Source: an uncultured Azospirillum sp.
GTDB lineage: Bacteria; Pseudomonadota; Alphaproteobacteria; Azospirillales; Azospirillaceae
Reading direction: 5' to 3'
DNA: 64,000 bases
Assembly (NCBI RefSeq): GCF_946480385.1
Contig: NZ_CAMLJP010000017.1
Coordinates: forward strand, 4,424 to 68,423
Part shown: one piece after another, positions 42,467-51,090 of the stretch
Numbering within the stretch: position 1 is the stretch's first letter
How the letters are laid out: every line of letters starts with the position of its first letter
Program-made: the position numbers and the translations under genes
Notes under the pieces: generated by a model
Told to the model about the DNA's origin: nothing
Seen by the model: the letters and a program-made list of their open reading frames with translations, nothing else
The model's database searches: none

Positions 42467-44029
42467 ATGCCGGGCGCGGGAATGATCGGGCGCGTGAAGG
42501 GTGGCGTAACGGGTGCGCTGGCGGCGACGCTGCTGCTGGCGGGCTGCGCCACGGCGGAGATGGGCGGCGGCTCCGCCGGGAGCGATGTCGCAGGATCGGC
42601 GGCGGCGCGGCGGTTCGAGGCGGTGCGGACCAGCCCGCCGGAGCTGCGCTCCTTCCTCTACCGCATGCCGAAGGGGGCGGACCTGCACAGCCACCTGACC
42701 GGCGCGGTCTATGCCGAGAGCTACCTGCGGATGGCGGCGGATGCCGGGCTGTGCTTCGACGTGAAGGGCAACATGCTGGTGGCGCCGACGGCGAAGGCAC
42801 CCTGCAAGCCCAAGGCCGGGCGGCCGGGCGCCGCGGCGGTGATCGCCGACAGCGTGCTGTATCCGGCGGCGCTGGACGCGCTGTCGACGCGCGACGCGCT
42901 GCCGGTTTCCGGCTACAGCCTGCACGACCAGTTCTTCGCCACCTTCTCGCGGTTCCGCCCCGCCACCGCTTCCACCGGCGACCTGCTGGCCGAGGTGGTG
43001 GACCGCGCCGGCCGGCAGGGCGAGCGCCATGTCGAACTGATGGTGTCCTTCGGCACCGGCCCGGCCGCCGACATCGGCAAGGCGTTCCCCTGGACCCCGC
43101 AGGCGGCGGCGGACCTGACGGGCACCGCCGACCGGCTGATCGCCGCCGGGCTGCCGGCGCTGGTCGGCCCGGCGCGACAGGAGATCGACGCGGCCGAGGC
43201 ACGGATGCGCTCCGTGCTCGGTTGCGGCACGCCGGCGGCGCGTCCGGGCTGCGCGGTGTCGGTGCGCTACCTCCAGCAGGTGGCGCGCACGCAAGGACCG
43301 GGGCCGGTCTTCGCCACCACCCTGTTCAACGCCCTGCTGGAAGCGCAGGAGCCGCGTGTCGTCGGCATGAACTTCGTGGCGCCGGAGGACAATCCGGTGG
43401 CGCTGGACGATTACGACCTGCACATGCGCATGGTGGCGGAGGCGGTGCGGCGCCAGCCCGGCACCAACATCGCGTTGCATGCCGGAGAGCTGACGCTGGG
43501 CCTCGTGCCGCCGGAGCGGCTGCGCGACCACATCCGCAAGGCGGTGGAGATCGCCGGCGCCAAGCGCATCGGCCATGGCGTCGACGTGATGTATGAGGAG
43601 GATCCCCAGGGCCTGCTGCGCACGATGGCCGCGCGCAAGGTGGCGGTGGAGATCAACCTGACCAGCAATGACAAGATCCTGGGCGTCAGCGGCAGGAACC
43701 ACCCGCTGCCGGTCTATCGCGCCGCCGGGGTGCCGGTGATGCTGTCCACCGACGATGAAGGCGTGAGCAGGATCGACCTGACCAACGAGCTGCAGCGCGC
43801 GGTGGAGGAGTTCGGGCTGGGCTATGGCGATCTGGTCGGGCTGGCGCGCGCCAGCCTGGAGCACAGCTTCCTGCCCGGCGACAGCCTGTGGTCGGCTCCC
43901 GGCTGCACCCCTCCGGTTCGCGAGGACGCCTGCCGCGCGGTGACGGAGCGCAGCGAGAAGGCGCGGGTGCAATGGGGGCTGGAACAGGCGCTGGTCCGCT
44001 TCGACCGCGAGATGGCGGGGGCGCCGTAA
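42467..44029 (+). CDS. Adenosine-deaminase-family lipoprotein
   Basis: The 520-residue protein has a lipobox (LLLAGC, Cys27) and then a full adenosine/AMP deaminase domain: KGADLHSHLTG with zinc ligands H74 and H76, LHAGELT, RIGHGVDVMYE and VMLSTDDEGVSR with the catalytic His/Asp. It resembles the ADGF/CECR1 branch, which acts outside the cell. Anchored at the outer or inner membrane it would deaminate extracytoplasmic adenosine to inosine for purine salvage. GAGGCGGGAA upstream of ATG 42467 supports the start. Confidence 0.88.
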   Translation: MPGAGMIGRVKGGVTGALAATLLLAGCATAEMGGGSAGSDVAGSAAARRFEAVRTSPPELRSFLYRMPKGADLHSHLTGAVYAESYLRMAADAGLCFDVKGNMLVAPTAKAPCKPKAGRPGAAAVIADSVLYPAALDALSTRDALPVSGYSLHDQFFATFSRFRPATASTGDLLAEVVDRAGRQGERHVELMVSFGTGPAADIGKAFPWTPQAAADLTGTADRLIAAGLPALVGPARQEIDAAEARMRSVLGCGTPAARPGCAVSVRYLQQVARTQGPGPVFATTLFNALLEAQEPRVVGMNFVAPEDNPVALDDYDLHMRMVAEAVRRQPGTNIALHAGELTLGLVPPERLRDHIRKAVEIAGAKRIGHGVDVMYEEDPQGLLRTMAARKVAVEINLTSNDKILGVSGRNHPLPVYRAAGVPVMLSTDDEGVSRIDLTNELQRAVEEFGLGYGDLVGLARASLEHSFLPGDSLWSAPGCTPPVREDACRAVTERSEKARVQWGLEQALVRFDREMAGAP

Positions 44030-44036
44030 CGCGGTC

Positions 44037-44738
44037 CTACTCCTCCCCGGTGTTCTCCCAGCCCCAGCGGGTCCAGGCGCCGTCGAGGAAGGCGGTCGGG
44101 CGGGGGGCGGTGGGGAGGCCGGGGCAGGACAGCAGCGACGGCGCGATGCGGCCGGCGCCGCGGGTCCACCACAGGCTGGCATCCGCGGGCAAGGGGCCGG
44201 ACAGGCGGTCGAGAAGGGCGCGGGTGGCGGCGCCGACGCGCTCCGGCTCCGGACGGCCGAGGATGGCGAGGCGGGCCGGAAAGCCCTCCACATCGGCACC
44301 GGCGCGGCAGGCGTCCTCCGCCAGCGCTTCGGCACGGGCCAGCCACGCGGCGCAGGCGGCGGGAGCGTCGGCGATGTCGAAGCCGGCGGGCAGGCCGGCG
44401 GCGATGGTGAAGGGATAGGGGCGGCCGACACGGTCGGCGCTGGACATCCACACGCCGATCAGCGGGGTGGCGCCGCACAGGCCGGCCGACAGAGCGAAGC
44501 GCCAGACCGGGGCCTGGGCGAACAGCGACTCCCACTCGGCGCCGAGTTGGCTGGCGGCCTCGCCCAGCGCCGCCGACAGCCAGCGGTCCCACGGGCTGAG
44601 CACGGCCGGCGGCAGGCCGTGGCCGACGAAATCGCCGCGCGCCGGGACCTTGCCGTGGAAGCCCATCACCGGATCGGCGCCCAGTCCAGCGCCCGGCCCG
44701 GCGGCAAGGCCGCGCGGCGTGCCGAAGGATCCCATCAT
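44037..44738 (-). CDS. tagF: Type VI secretion-associated protein TagF
   Basis: The 233-residue protein begins MMGSFGTPRG and has the TagF domain: GFHGKVPARGDFVGHGLP, WDRWLSAAL, FALSAGLCGATPLIGVWMSSADRVGRPYPFTI. TagF is a post-translational negative regulator that keeps the T6SS off by binding Fha. Its ATG overlaps the tssM stop (ATGA at 44735-44738), so it is translationally coupled to tssM. It is convergent with the adenosine deaminase gene, 7 bp apart. Confidence 0.88.
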   Translation of the reverse strand: MMGSFGTPRGLAAGPGAGLGADPVMGFHGKVPARGDFVGHGLPPAVLSPWDRWLSAALGEAASQLGAEWESLFAQAPVWRFALSAGLCGATPLIGVWMSSADRVGRPYPFTIAAGLPAGFDIADAPAACAAWLARAEALAEDACRAGADVEGFPARLAILGRPEPERVGAATRALLDRLSGPLPADASLWWTRGAGRIAPSLLSCPGLPTAPRPTAFLDGAWTRWGWENTGEE

Positions 44739-46828
44739 GGCAGGACGGCCCGGTCGGGCTGAGATGGCTGGGGCGCTGATTCGGCCAGCACCTCGCGCAC
44801 GCGGGCGACCAGCGGCTCGTCGGGCGGGACCGGGGCGAAGCCGACGGCGAACAGGGCGGCCAGATGGTCGCCGAGGGCGCGGCGCGCCGCCTCGTTGGCC
44901 GGACCGGGCAGCGTGCGCTGCCAGTCGAGCGCCAGCCATTCCGCCAGCGCGCCGGCCTCCATCGGCGCGGCCCCGCCGACCATGCGGTAGAGGCGCAGAG
45001 TCTGGCGCAGCTGGTCGGGCAAGGCCCAGTCGGCGCGCAGCCGCTCCTCCAGCCTGAGGGCGATGCGGGCGAGGAACTGGCTGCGCAGGGCGCGGCTGTA
45101 GGCCTCGCGCGCCGGGACGGCGATGCGGGCGCCCTGGTAGAGGCCGCCGGCCAGCGCCGGGTCTGCCCAGCCCTGTGCCTCGTCGAAGGCGTGCGGCAGG
45201 GCGCGCAGGGCGTCGAGCGCCGGCAGGATCGCCGCCGGGTCGGCGTCGTCCACTCTGGCCAGCGCGCGCGGCGGCGTGTCGAGCGGGCGCAGCGCCGCCT
45301 CCACCGCCGCGGCGCCGGCGTCGGCGCGCTCCAGCAGGGCGGCGTTGCCCTTGGCACTGACCAGCCACCAGCCGCCGAGCGCCGCGCCCAGCAGCAGGGC
45401 GGCGGCGGCGGACAGGGCGTTGCGGCGGCGGCTGGCACGCTCCACCACACGGTCGACCTGGGCGAGGTTGGCCTCCGGAAAGACGATATCGGACAGCAAC
45501 CGGTCGAGGAAATAGGTGGAGGCCGGGCCGTCGGCCTCCGGCTCCAGCAGGCCGAGCGGGCCGCCGGTCTGGGTGGCGCTGGTCAGGTAGAGGCCGCGCA
45601 GGCGCGGCGTCTCCTCGCCATGTTCGGAGCCGAAGACGGTGTCGACGATGTCGGCCAGCGCCGGTTCCAGCTCCGCCACCCGCAGCGGCAGGGTGAAGGC
45701 GTCGCTACGGCGGCGGATGTCGGGTTCCTGGTGCAGCCGGTCGAGCAGCCGCTCGTCCAACCGCCGCACCAGACCGGCATAGAGGTCGCGGAAGACGGAC
45801 AGTGGGCCGCTTTCCGGTTCTTCGGCCGGCAGGGTCAGGCCCCAGATCTGGCTGCGCGCCTCGCGGTCCAGCGGGTCGAAGAAGGTGGCGAAGCCGTCCA
45901 GCAGGTCGGCCTTGGTCAGCAGCAGATAGACCGGCAGGCGGACGCCCAGCTGCACCCGCAGCTCGTTCAGGCGCTGGCGGATCAGGATGGCGTGGTTGCG
46001 GCGCTCGGCATCGGTCCAGCCGGTCAGTTCGGGGATGCTGACGGTGAGAAGGACGCCGTTGGCGGGCTGGCGCGGGCGATGCTCCTTCAAGAGGTCGAGC
46101 AGGCCGGACCACACCCGGCCGTCCACCGCGCGCCGGCTGTCCTGGGTGGTGTAGCGGCCGGCGGTGTCGATCAGGACGGCGCGGTCGGTGAACCACCAGT
46201 CGCAGTTGCGGGTGCCGGCCAGCCCGGCCAGCGGCCCGGTGACGGTGCCGTTGAGCAGCGGGGTGGCGAGGCCGGTGTTGGCCAGCGCCGTCGTCTTGCC
46301 CGAACCGGGGGCGCCGATCACCAGATACCAGGGCAGCTGGTAGAGATAGCGCCCGCCGCGGCGCTTGCGCAGCTGGGCCAGCACGGCGTCGAGGCGCTTG
46401 CGCACCACGCCGATCTCCTCCAGCGAGGCCTTCAGTTCCGGGTCGCGGCCGGCGGCCAGCGCCTCCAGCAGGCGGGCGTTGGCGGCGCGCTCGCGGCCGT
46501 CGATGCGGCGGTTGACGGCGATCCAGACGGTAAGAGCCAGGACCAGCGGCAGCAGACGGACGCTCCAGTCGGCCTGGATGGTCGGCAGCAGATGGGGGGC
46601 GGCGGCGGTGGCCAGACGCGGCAGCAGCAGCCAGCCGGCCAGCCCCAGCGCCAGCGCGCCCAGCAGCGAGGTCGCCCAGCGGGCGCGGGCGGAGCGGTGC
46701 AGCGAGGGCGTGGCGGCGGGCTTGCGGCGCCTGCCCGTCTTTTTCGCCACGGTCTTTTTCGCCGCCTTCTCCGACACGGCCATCTGCGCCGGAGCGGCGC
46801 CGGCCTTGGTGGGACGGGGATCGGCCAT
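44735..46828 (-). CDS. tssM: Type VI secretion membrane protein TssM (IcmF), unusually short
   Basis: The 697-residue protein has a basic N-terminus, two membrane segments (about 53-70 and 91-106), a Walker A motif GAPGSGKTTAL at 172-181, Walker B-like VLIDTAGRYTTQDS (218-231) and a third membrane segment at 471-490. Typical TssM has 1100-1300 residues with a large periplasmic C-terminal domain that binds TssJ. Here only about 207 residues follow the third segment. The stop overlaps tagF, so the short form looks like the real end rather than a sequencing break. It lies 10 bp downstream of tssL. Confidence 0.87.
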   Translation of the reverse strand: MADPRPTKAGAAPAQMAVSEKAAKKTVAKKTGRRRKPAATPSLHRSARARWATSLLGALALGLAGWLLLPRLATAAAPHLLPTIQADWSVRLLPLVLALTVWIAVNRRIDGRERAANARLLEALAAGRDPELKASLEEIGVVRKRLDAVLAQLRKRRGGRYLYQLPWYLVIGAPGSGKTTALANTGLATPLLNGTVTGPLAGLAGTRNCDWWFTDRAVLIDTAGRYTTQDSRRAVDGRVWSGLLDLLKEHRPRQPANGVLLTVSIPELTGWTDAERRNHAILIRQRLNELRVQLGVRLPVYLLLTKADLLDGFATFFDPLDREARSQIWGLTLPAEEPESGPLSVFRDLYAGLVRRLDERLLDRLHQEPDIRRRSDAFTLPLRVAELEPALADIVDTVFGSEHGEETPRLRGLYLTSATQTGGPLGLLEPEADGPASTYFLDRLLSDIVFPEANLAQVDRVVERASRRRNALSAAAALLLGAALGGWWLVSAKGNAALLERADAGAAAVEAALRPLDTPPRALARVDDADPAAILPALDALRALPHAFDEAQGWADPALAGGLYQGARIAVPAREAYSRALRSQFLARIALRLEERLRADWALPDQLRQTLRLYRMVGGAAPMEAGALAEWLALDWQRTLPGPANEAARRALGDHLAALFAVGFAPVPPDEPLVARVREVLAESAPQPSQPDRAVLP

Positions 46829-46838
46829 GGCGGGCGCC

Positions 46839-48095
46839 CTATTGCGGATAGAGGCGGATGTCGATCCGCCGGTTGGCGTCGCGCCCGGCGGGCGTGTCGT
46901 TCAGCGCGACCGGCTCCTGATCGCCATGGCCCTCGGCCGACAGGCGGGCGGGGGCGATGGTGTGCTCCAGCAGCTTGCGCACCGCTTCGGCGCGGGCGTC
47001 GGTCAGGGATTGTGCGGTGGCGAGGCGGCCGGTGGGCGGGGTCTGGTCGTCGGTGTGGGCGACCACCAGCACGCCGCCGGACTCGGTCGCCAGGGTCTGG
47101 CCCACCCGCTCGACGATGGCGCGGTGGCGGGCCTTCACGGCGTCGCTGCCGGTGGCGAACATCGCCGCCGCCGGGATGCGGATGACCAGGGCGCCGTCCT
47201 CCCCCGCCAGCACCTCGACGGAGCCGGTGCGGATCTCCGGGGCGAGCCGGCCGGTGATGCGGGCGATCAGGGCCGGGCCGGCGGTGGGCGGCGGCGGCGG
47301 GACCAGCCGGGCGATCTCGATCGGCCGGTCGGGCAGCAGCGCCGCGATGCGGGCGGCCACCGGCTCCGCTTGGCGGTCGAGGGTGCCGGCGAGATGGACG
47401 TAGAGGCCGGACAGCCCCAGCGCCACCGCCGCCCAGACGAGCCAGCCGGGCAAGCCGCCGCCCAGCCTGTCGCCGAGCCGGCTGCCGATAGGCCGGAACG
47501 GCTCCGCCACCCCGGTCCAGGCGGGAGACAGCTCCGCCGGCACGTCGCCGCGGGCGCGGCGCAGGATGCGGTACAGCTCGTCACGCAGGCGGGCGAGGTC
47601 GTGGGCGCCGCCGGGCTTGTCGCGGAAGCGGCCTTCGAAGCCCAGCGACAGGCAGGCGTAGAACAGCTCCAAAGCGTGGCGGTGACGGCGCGGGTCGCCC
47701 AGCATGCCGTCGAGCAGGTCGAAGAAGCGCACCCCGGCTCCCGGCTCGGCCACCGCCGCCCCGCCATGGCCGGCAGCGCGGGCGACGTCGTCCAGCGTGG
47801 CGGCCAGCGCGATGCGGGCGGCGCGGATGTCGTCGGGATCAAGGCCGGCGCCGGCGGCGGCGCGGTCGAACCGCTCCAGCGCCGAGGCGGCGGCGGCGCG
47901 CGGCGGGTCGGTCAGGGCGCGGTCGCGCAGGGAGGTGGCGAGCGCCAGCACCGGCGCGGCGACGCTGAGCAGCGGGTTGAGGGCGTCGCGGGGACCGGCA
48001 GGCGGATTGGCGGGCGGAGTTGGGATGTCGGCAGCAGGCGGGGGCGCCGCCTCCGCCAGCACGTCCGCTCCGTCCAGTCCATCGTCCGCCTGCAT
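46839..48095 (-). CDS. tssL: Type VI secretion protein TssL with OmpA-like C-terminus
   Basis: The 418-residue protein has a DotU domain (NPLLSVAAPVLALATSLRD, then ALELFYACLSLGFEGRFRD and LARLRDELYRILR), one membrane segment at about 226-246 (WLVWAAVALGLSGLYVHLAG) and a C-terminal OmpA-like peptidoglycan-binding domain (LVVAHTDDQTPP, LTDARAEAVRKLLE, ANRRIDIRLYPQ). TssL anchors the T6SS baseplate in the inner membrane with TssM and, in this evolved form, binds the cell wall. It heads the tssL-tssM-tagF operon. Confidence 0.92.
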   Translation of the reverse strand: MQADDGLDGADVLAEAAPPPAADIPTPPANPPAGPRDALNPLLSVAAPVLALATSLRDRALTDPPRAAAASALERFDRAAAGAGLDPDDIRAARIALAATLDDVARAAGHGGAAVAEPGAGVRFFDLLDGMLGDPRRHRHALELFYACLSLGFEGRFRDKPGGAHDLARLRDELYRILRRARGDVPAELSPAWTGVAEPFRPIGSRLGDRLGGGLPGWLVWAAVALGLSGLYVHLAGTLDRQAEPVAARIAALLPDRPIEIARLVPPPPPTAGPALIARITGRLAPEIRTGSVEVLAGEDGALVIRIPAAAMFATGSDAVKARHRAIVERVGQTLATESGGVLVVAHTDDQTPPTGRLATAQSLTDARAEAVRKLLEHTIAPARLSAEGHGDQEPVALNDTPAGRDANRRIDIRLYPQ

Positions 48096-48183
48096 CTGTC
48101 GTCCGCCGTGGGGAAAGTCGGGGGGAGGTATAGCAGGGTCGGGGCGGTGGGGGGAACCTGAGGGTGGGGTGGTGGATGTGGGT

Positions 48184-48361
48184 GCCCCCTCCCTAACCCT
48201 CCCCCGCTCTCAGCGAACCTACGGTCCGCCTGTCGCGTCAGCACAAAGCGAAGCTTTGTGCGAGAGCTTCGCGGGAGAGGGAACTCCGCCGCTCCTTTGC
48301 ATCACTCCTACAAACGTCCTGCCCCCTCTCCCGCGAAGCGGGGGAGGGTCGGGGTGGGGGC
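48184..48361. repeat. Palindromic intergenic element 1
   Basis: An imperfect inverted repeat of about 25 bp forms the ends (GCCCCCTCCCTAACCCTCCC on the left, its near-complement GGGTCGGGGTGGGGGC on the right). A perfect hairpin GCACAAAGC-GAA-GCTTTGTGC lies inside at 48241-48261. The right end is 21 bp from the stop of the PBP gene. It is related in style to elements 2 and 3 but has different ends. Confidence 0.75.
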
Positions 48362-48381
48362 AATCGGAGCCGACACTCCCT

Positions 48382-50832
48382 CTACCGCACCCCGCTGTTG
48401 CTGTAGTCGTACTGCACCTTGGGCGCGGCGCCGGAGCCGCCGGCGATCTTTTCGATCAGCGAACCGATGGCGCCGCCGGGCCGCGCGTCGGCCGAGGCCA
48501 TCGGGACGCCGTTCGGCATTGCGCTTCCCGGCGGCGGCGTCCAGGCGGGGGCGCCGTCCAGGCCGGGGAGCGGACGGGCGGGCTTGCCGGCATGGGCGTC
48601 GAGCATGAACTCGCGCCACAGCTTGGCCGGCAGGGTGCCGCCGGTGACCTTCTTCATGGCGTCGTTGTTGTCGTTGCCGAGCCAGACGCCGGCGACCAGA
48701 TCGGCGGTGAAGCCGACGAACCAGGCGTCGTGATAGTCCTGGGTGGTGCCGGACTTGGCCGCCGCCGGACGGTTCAGCCGGGCGCTGCGGCCGGTGCCGT
48801 AGTCGAGCACGCCGCTCATCATCCGGGCGAGCTGGACCGCATGGGCGGGATCGACCACCGGCGCGCCGCCGCCACCCTGGCGCCGGTAGAGGACGGCGCC
48901 GTCGCGGCTCTTGATCTCGGTGATGGCATAGGCCCAGACAGGGACGCCGCGGTTGGCGATGCCGGCATAGGCACGCACCAGCTCCAGCGGCGTCACCTCG
49001 CTGGTGCCGAGCGCCAGCGACAGGTCGCGGGTCAGCGGCGAGGAGATGCCGAGATCGGACGCGATCCGCCGCACCCGGTCGGTGCCGACCCGGTCGATCA
49101 GCCGCGCCGTCGCGGTGTTGGACGAATGGGCCAGCGCCGAGGCCAGCGTGATGCTGCCGCGGTACTTGCCGTCGTAATTGCCGGGACTCCAGTTGCCGAG
49201 CTGGACCGGGGCGTCGTCGATCAGGCTGTCGGGGGTCCAGCCGGTTTCCAGGGCGGCCAGATAGACGAAGGGCTTGAAGGCCGAGCCCGGCTGGCGCAGC
49301 GCCTGGGTGGCGCGGTTGAACTCGCTGCTGTCGTAATCGCGGCCGCCGACCAGCGCGCGCACGGCGCCGTCGGGGCTCATGGCGACCAGCGCGCCCTGGC
49401 GGACGTTGGCGGCGGCACCGGGACCGGCGAGCAGAGCCTCCATCCGCTGTTCGGCGGCGCGCTGCATCCGCAGGTCCAGCGTGGTGCGGACGATGACGTC
49501 GCCATGGTCGGGGCCGGCGAAGCCCGGCACCAGATCGGTCACCCAGTCGGCGAAATAGCGGCCGTCGCCGCCGGGCCGGCGCTTGGGCGAGGGCTTGGCG
49601 GTGCGGGCGGCGTCGTACTGCGCCTGGGTGAGGTAGCCGGCATCCAGCATCGCCGCCATCACCACCCGCGCCCGCTCCGCCGACTCATCCGGGTTGGTGC
49701 TGGGGGCGTAGCGCGACGGCGCCTTCAGCAGGCCGGCCAGCACCGCCGATTCGCGGATGTCAACCTCGGTCGCCGGCTTCCCGAAATAGGTGCGGGCGGC
49801 GGCGTCCACCCCGAAGGTGCCGGCGCCGAGATAGACGCGGTTCAGATAGGCGGTGAGGATCTGGTCCTTGGTGAAGCGGCTCTCCAGCCACAACGCCAGC
49901 ATCGCCTCCTGGATCTTGCGCTTCAGCGACTTCTCGGGCGTCAGGAACAGGTTCTTGGCGAGCTGCTGGGTGATGGTGGAGCCGCCCTGCACCGCCCGGC
50001 CGGAGCGCCAGTTGACATAGACGGCGCGGGCCAGACCCAGCGGATCGATGCCGAAATGGCTGTAGAAGCGGCGGTCCTCGATCGCCAGCACGGCGTCGAC
50101 CAGATGCGGCGGCAGATCCTTCACGCTCAGCGTCGTGCCGTGCAGGTCGCCGAAGCGGGCGAACTCGCTGCCGTCGGCGGCCAGAACGGTGATCGAGGCG
50201 CGGCGTTCGAACTGCGCCACCTTGGAGATGTCCGGCAGGTCGAGCGCGAACCAGGCCAGCACCGCGCCCAAGCCGATGCCGCACCAGATGGCGGCGACGA
50301 GGCCCCATTGCAGCAGTTGCCTCATCCAGCCGCCGCCCTTGCCGCCGTTTTTCTTGGGCGGCTGCGGCGGTTGGCCGGGCCGGCCGGCGGGCGGATAAGG
50401 AGGCTGCGGCGGCTGCGAACCGTTGGCCCGCCGCGGGGACGGCCTGGACGCTTTGAGTTTGGGCAAGGAGATCCTTTGCAGGGTGAAGGACGGCAAGCCG
50501 CGGCGGCGCGGCCGGCGCGGCTGCTTGTAGGGCGTCGGCGGCGGAGCGGCGGAGGGCGGCGGCTGCCTGCGGCGCGGCTTGTTCCGGCCAAGCGTCGCCA
50601 GCCGGTCGCGGGCAATTGCGAACGCCTTGGCGGCCAGCACGCGGGCGACCTCCCCCGCCGTCAGCCGGTCGAGCGGCGACGGGTCTTCGCGGGTGCGGAT
50701 CGGGCGGAGGCCGGCGTAGAGCTGGCCTGGGTCCCTTTGGTCGTCGGGTCGGTCGGCGGTCACGGCGCGCTCGCTGAAGCCCCATCGGGTCGATGCGGTG
50801 AGTGCGGGAAACGTTCCCGCTTCGGTCCTCAT
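48382..50832 (-). CDS. Class A penicillin-binding protein (PBP1A-like)
   Basis: The 816-residue protein builds and cross-links peptidoglycan. After about 170 cytoplasmic Pro/Arg-rich residues comes a membrane segment (about 173-195), then a glycosyltransferase (catalytic Glu near 252 in IEDRRFYSHFG; GGSTITQQLAKN at 283-294). The transpeptidase has S517xxK520 in GSAFKPF, S570-S-N572 and K693-S-G695. All catalytic motifs are present; KTG is replaced by KSG, which is common. The proline-rich N-terminus is much longer than in E. coli PBP1A. The C-terminal 60 residues are Pro/Gly-rich. Palindromic elements lie on both sides. Confidence 0.92.
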   Translation of the reverse strand: MRTEAGTFPALTASTRWGFSERAVTADRPDDQRDPGQLYAGLRPIRTREDPSPLDRLTAGEVARVLAAKAFAIARDRLATLGRNKPRRRQPPPSAAPPPTPYKQPRRPRRRGLPSFTLQRISLPKLKASRPSPRRANGSQPPQPPYPPAGRPGQPPQPPKKNGGKGGGWMRQLLQWGLVAAIWCGIGLGAVLAWFALDLPDISKVAQFERRASITVLAADGSEFARFGDLHGTTLSVKDLPPHLVDAVLAIEDRRFYSHFGIDPLGLARAVYVNWRSGRAVQGGSTITQQLAKNLFLTPEKSLKRKIQEAMLALWLESRFTKDQILTAYLNRVYLGAGTFGVDAAARTYFGKPATEVDIRESAVLAGLLKAPSRYAPSTNPDESAERARVVMAAMLDAGYLTQAQYDAARTAKPSPKRRPGGDGRYFADWVTDLVPGFAGPDHGDVIVRTTLDLRMQRAAEQRMEALLAGPGAAANVRQGALVAMSPDGAVRALVGGRDYDSSEFNRATQALRQPGSAFKPFVYLAALETGWTPDSLIDDAPVQLGNWSPGNYDGKYRGSITLASALAHSSNTATARLIDRVGTDRVRRIASDLGISSPLTRDLSLALGTSEVTPLELVRAYAGIANRGVPVWAYAITEIKSRDGAVLYRRQGGGGAPVVDPAHAVQLARMMSGVLDYGTGRSARLNRPAAAKSGTTQDYHDAWFVGFTADLVAGVWLGNDNNDAMKKVTGGTLPAKLWREFMLDAHAGKPARPLPGLDGAPAWTPPPGSAMPNGVPMASADARPGGAIGSLIEKIAGGSGAAPKVQYDYSNSGVR

Positions 50833-50950
50833 ACGCCTACATCCGCGCCGCCGGAAGACCGGTGGCGGGCAGACGATTATTTGTCTCCCGACCGTGGCGA
50901 AAGGATGACGCTATCCGAAATTGGGGGTGAGGCACAGGTGACGGAAATTC

Positions 50951-51085
50951 CCCTCTCCCGCCCCGGGAGAGGGTGGCCCGAAGGGCCGGGTGAGGGGTGA
51001 TCCAAGGATCAGAATCCATGTTCCGATCGACCCTCACCCTCCCCGCCTTCGGCGGGTCCCCTCCCTCTCCCGGGGCGGGAGAGGG
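50951..51085. repeat. Palindromic intergenic element 2
   Basis: A 135-bp element with perfect 23-bp terminal inverted repeats (50951-50973, CCCTCTCCCGCCCCGGGAGA..., and 51063-51085). The TIRs are identical to those of element 3. The inner sequence includes GGGTGAGGGGTGATCCAAGG, also shared with element 3. Its right end is 5 bp from the stop of the histidine kinase gene. Confidence 0.85.
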
Positions 51086-51090
51086 CCTTT

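Noticed and set aside
44735..44738. TssM truncated by a frameshift or assembly error
   Set aside because: The stop is in an ATGA overlap with tagF, and no remnant of the missing TssM domain lies downstream, so the short form seems natural.
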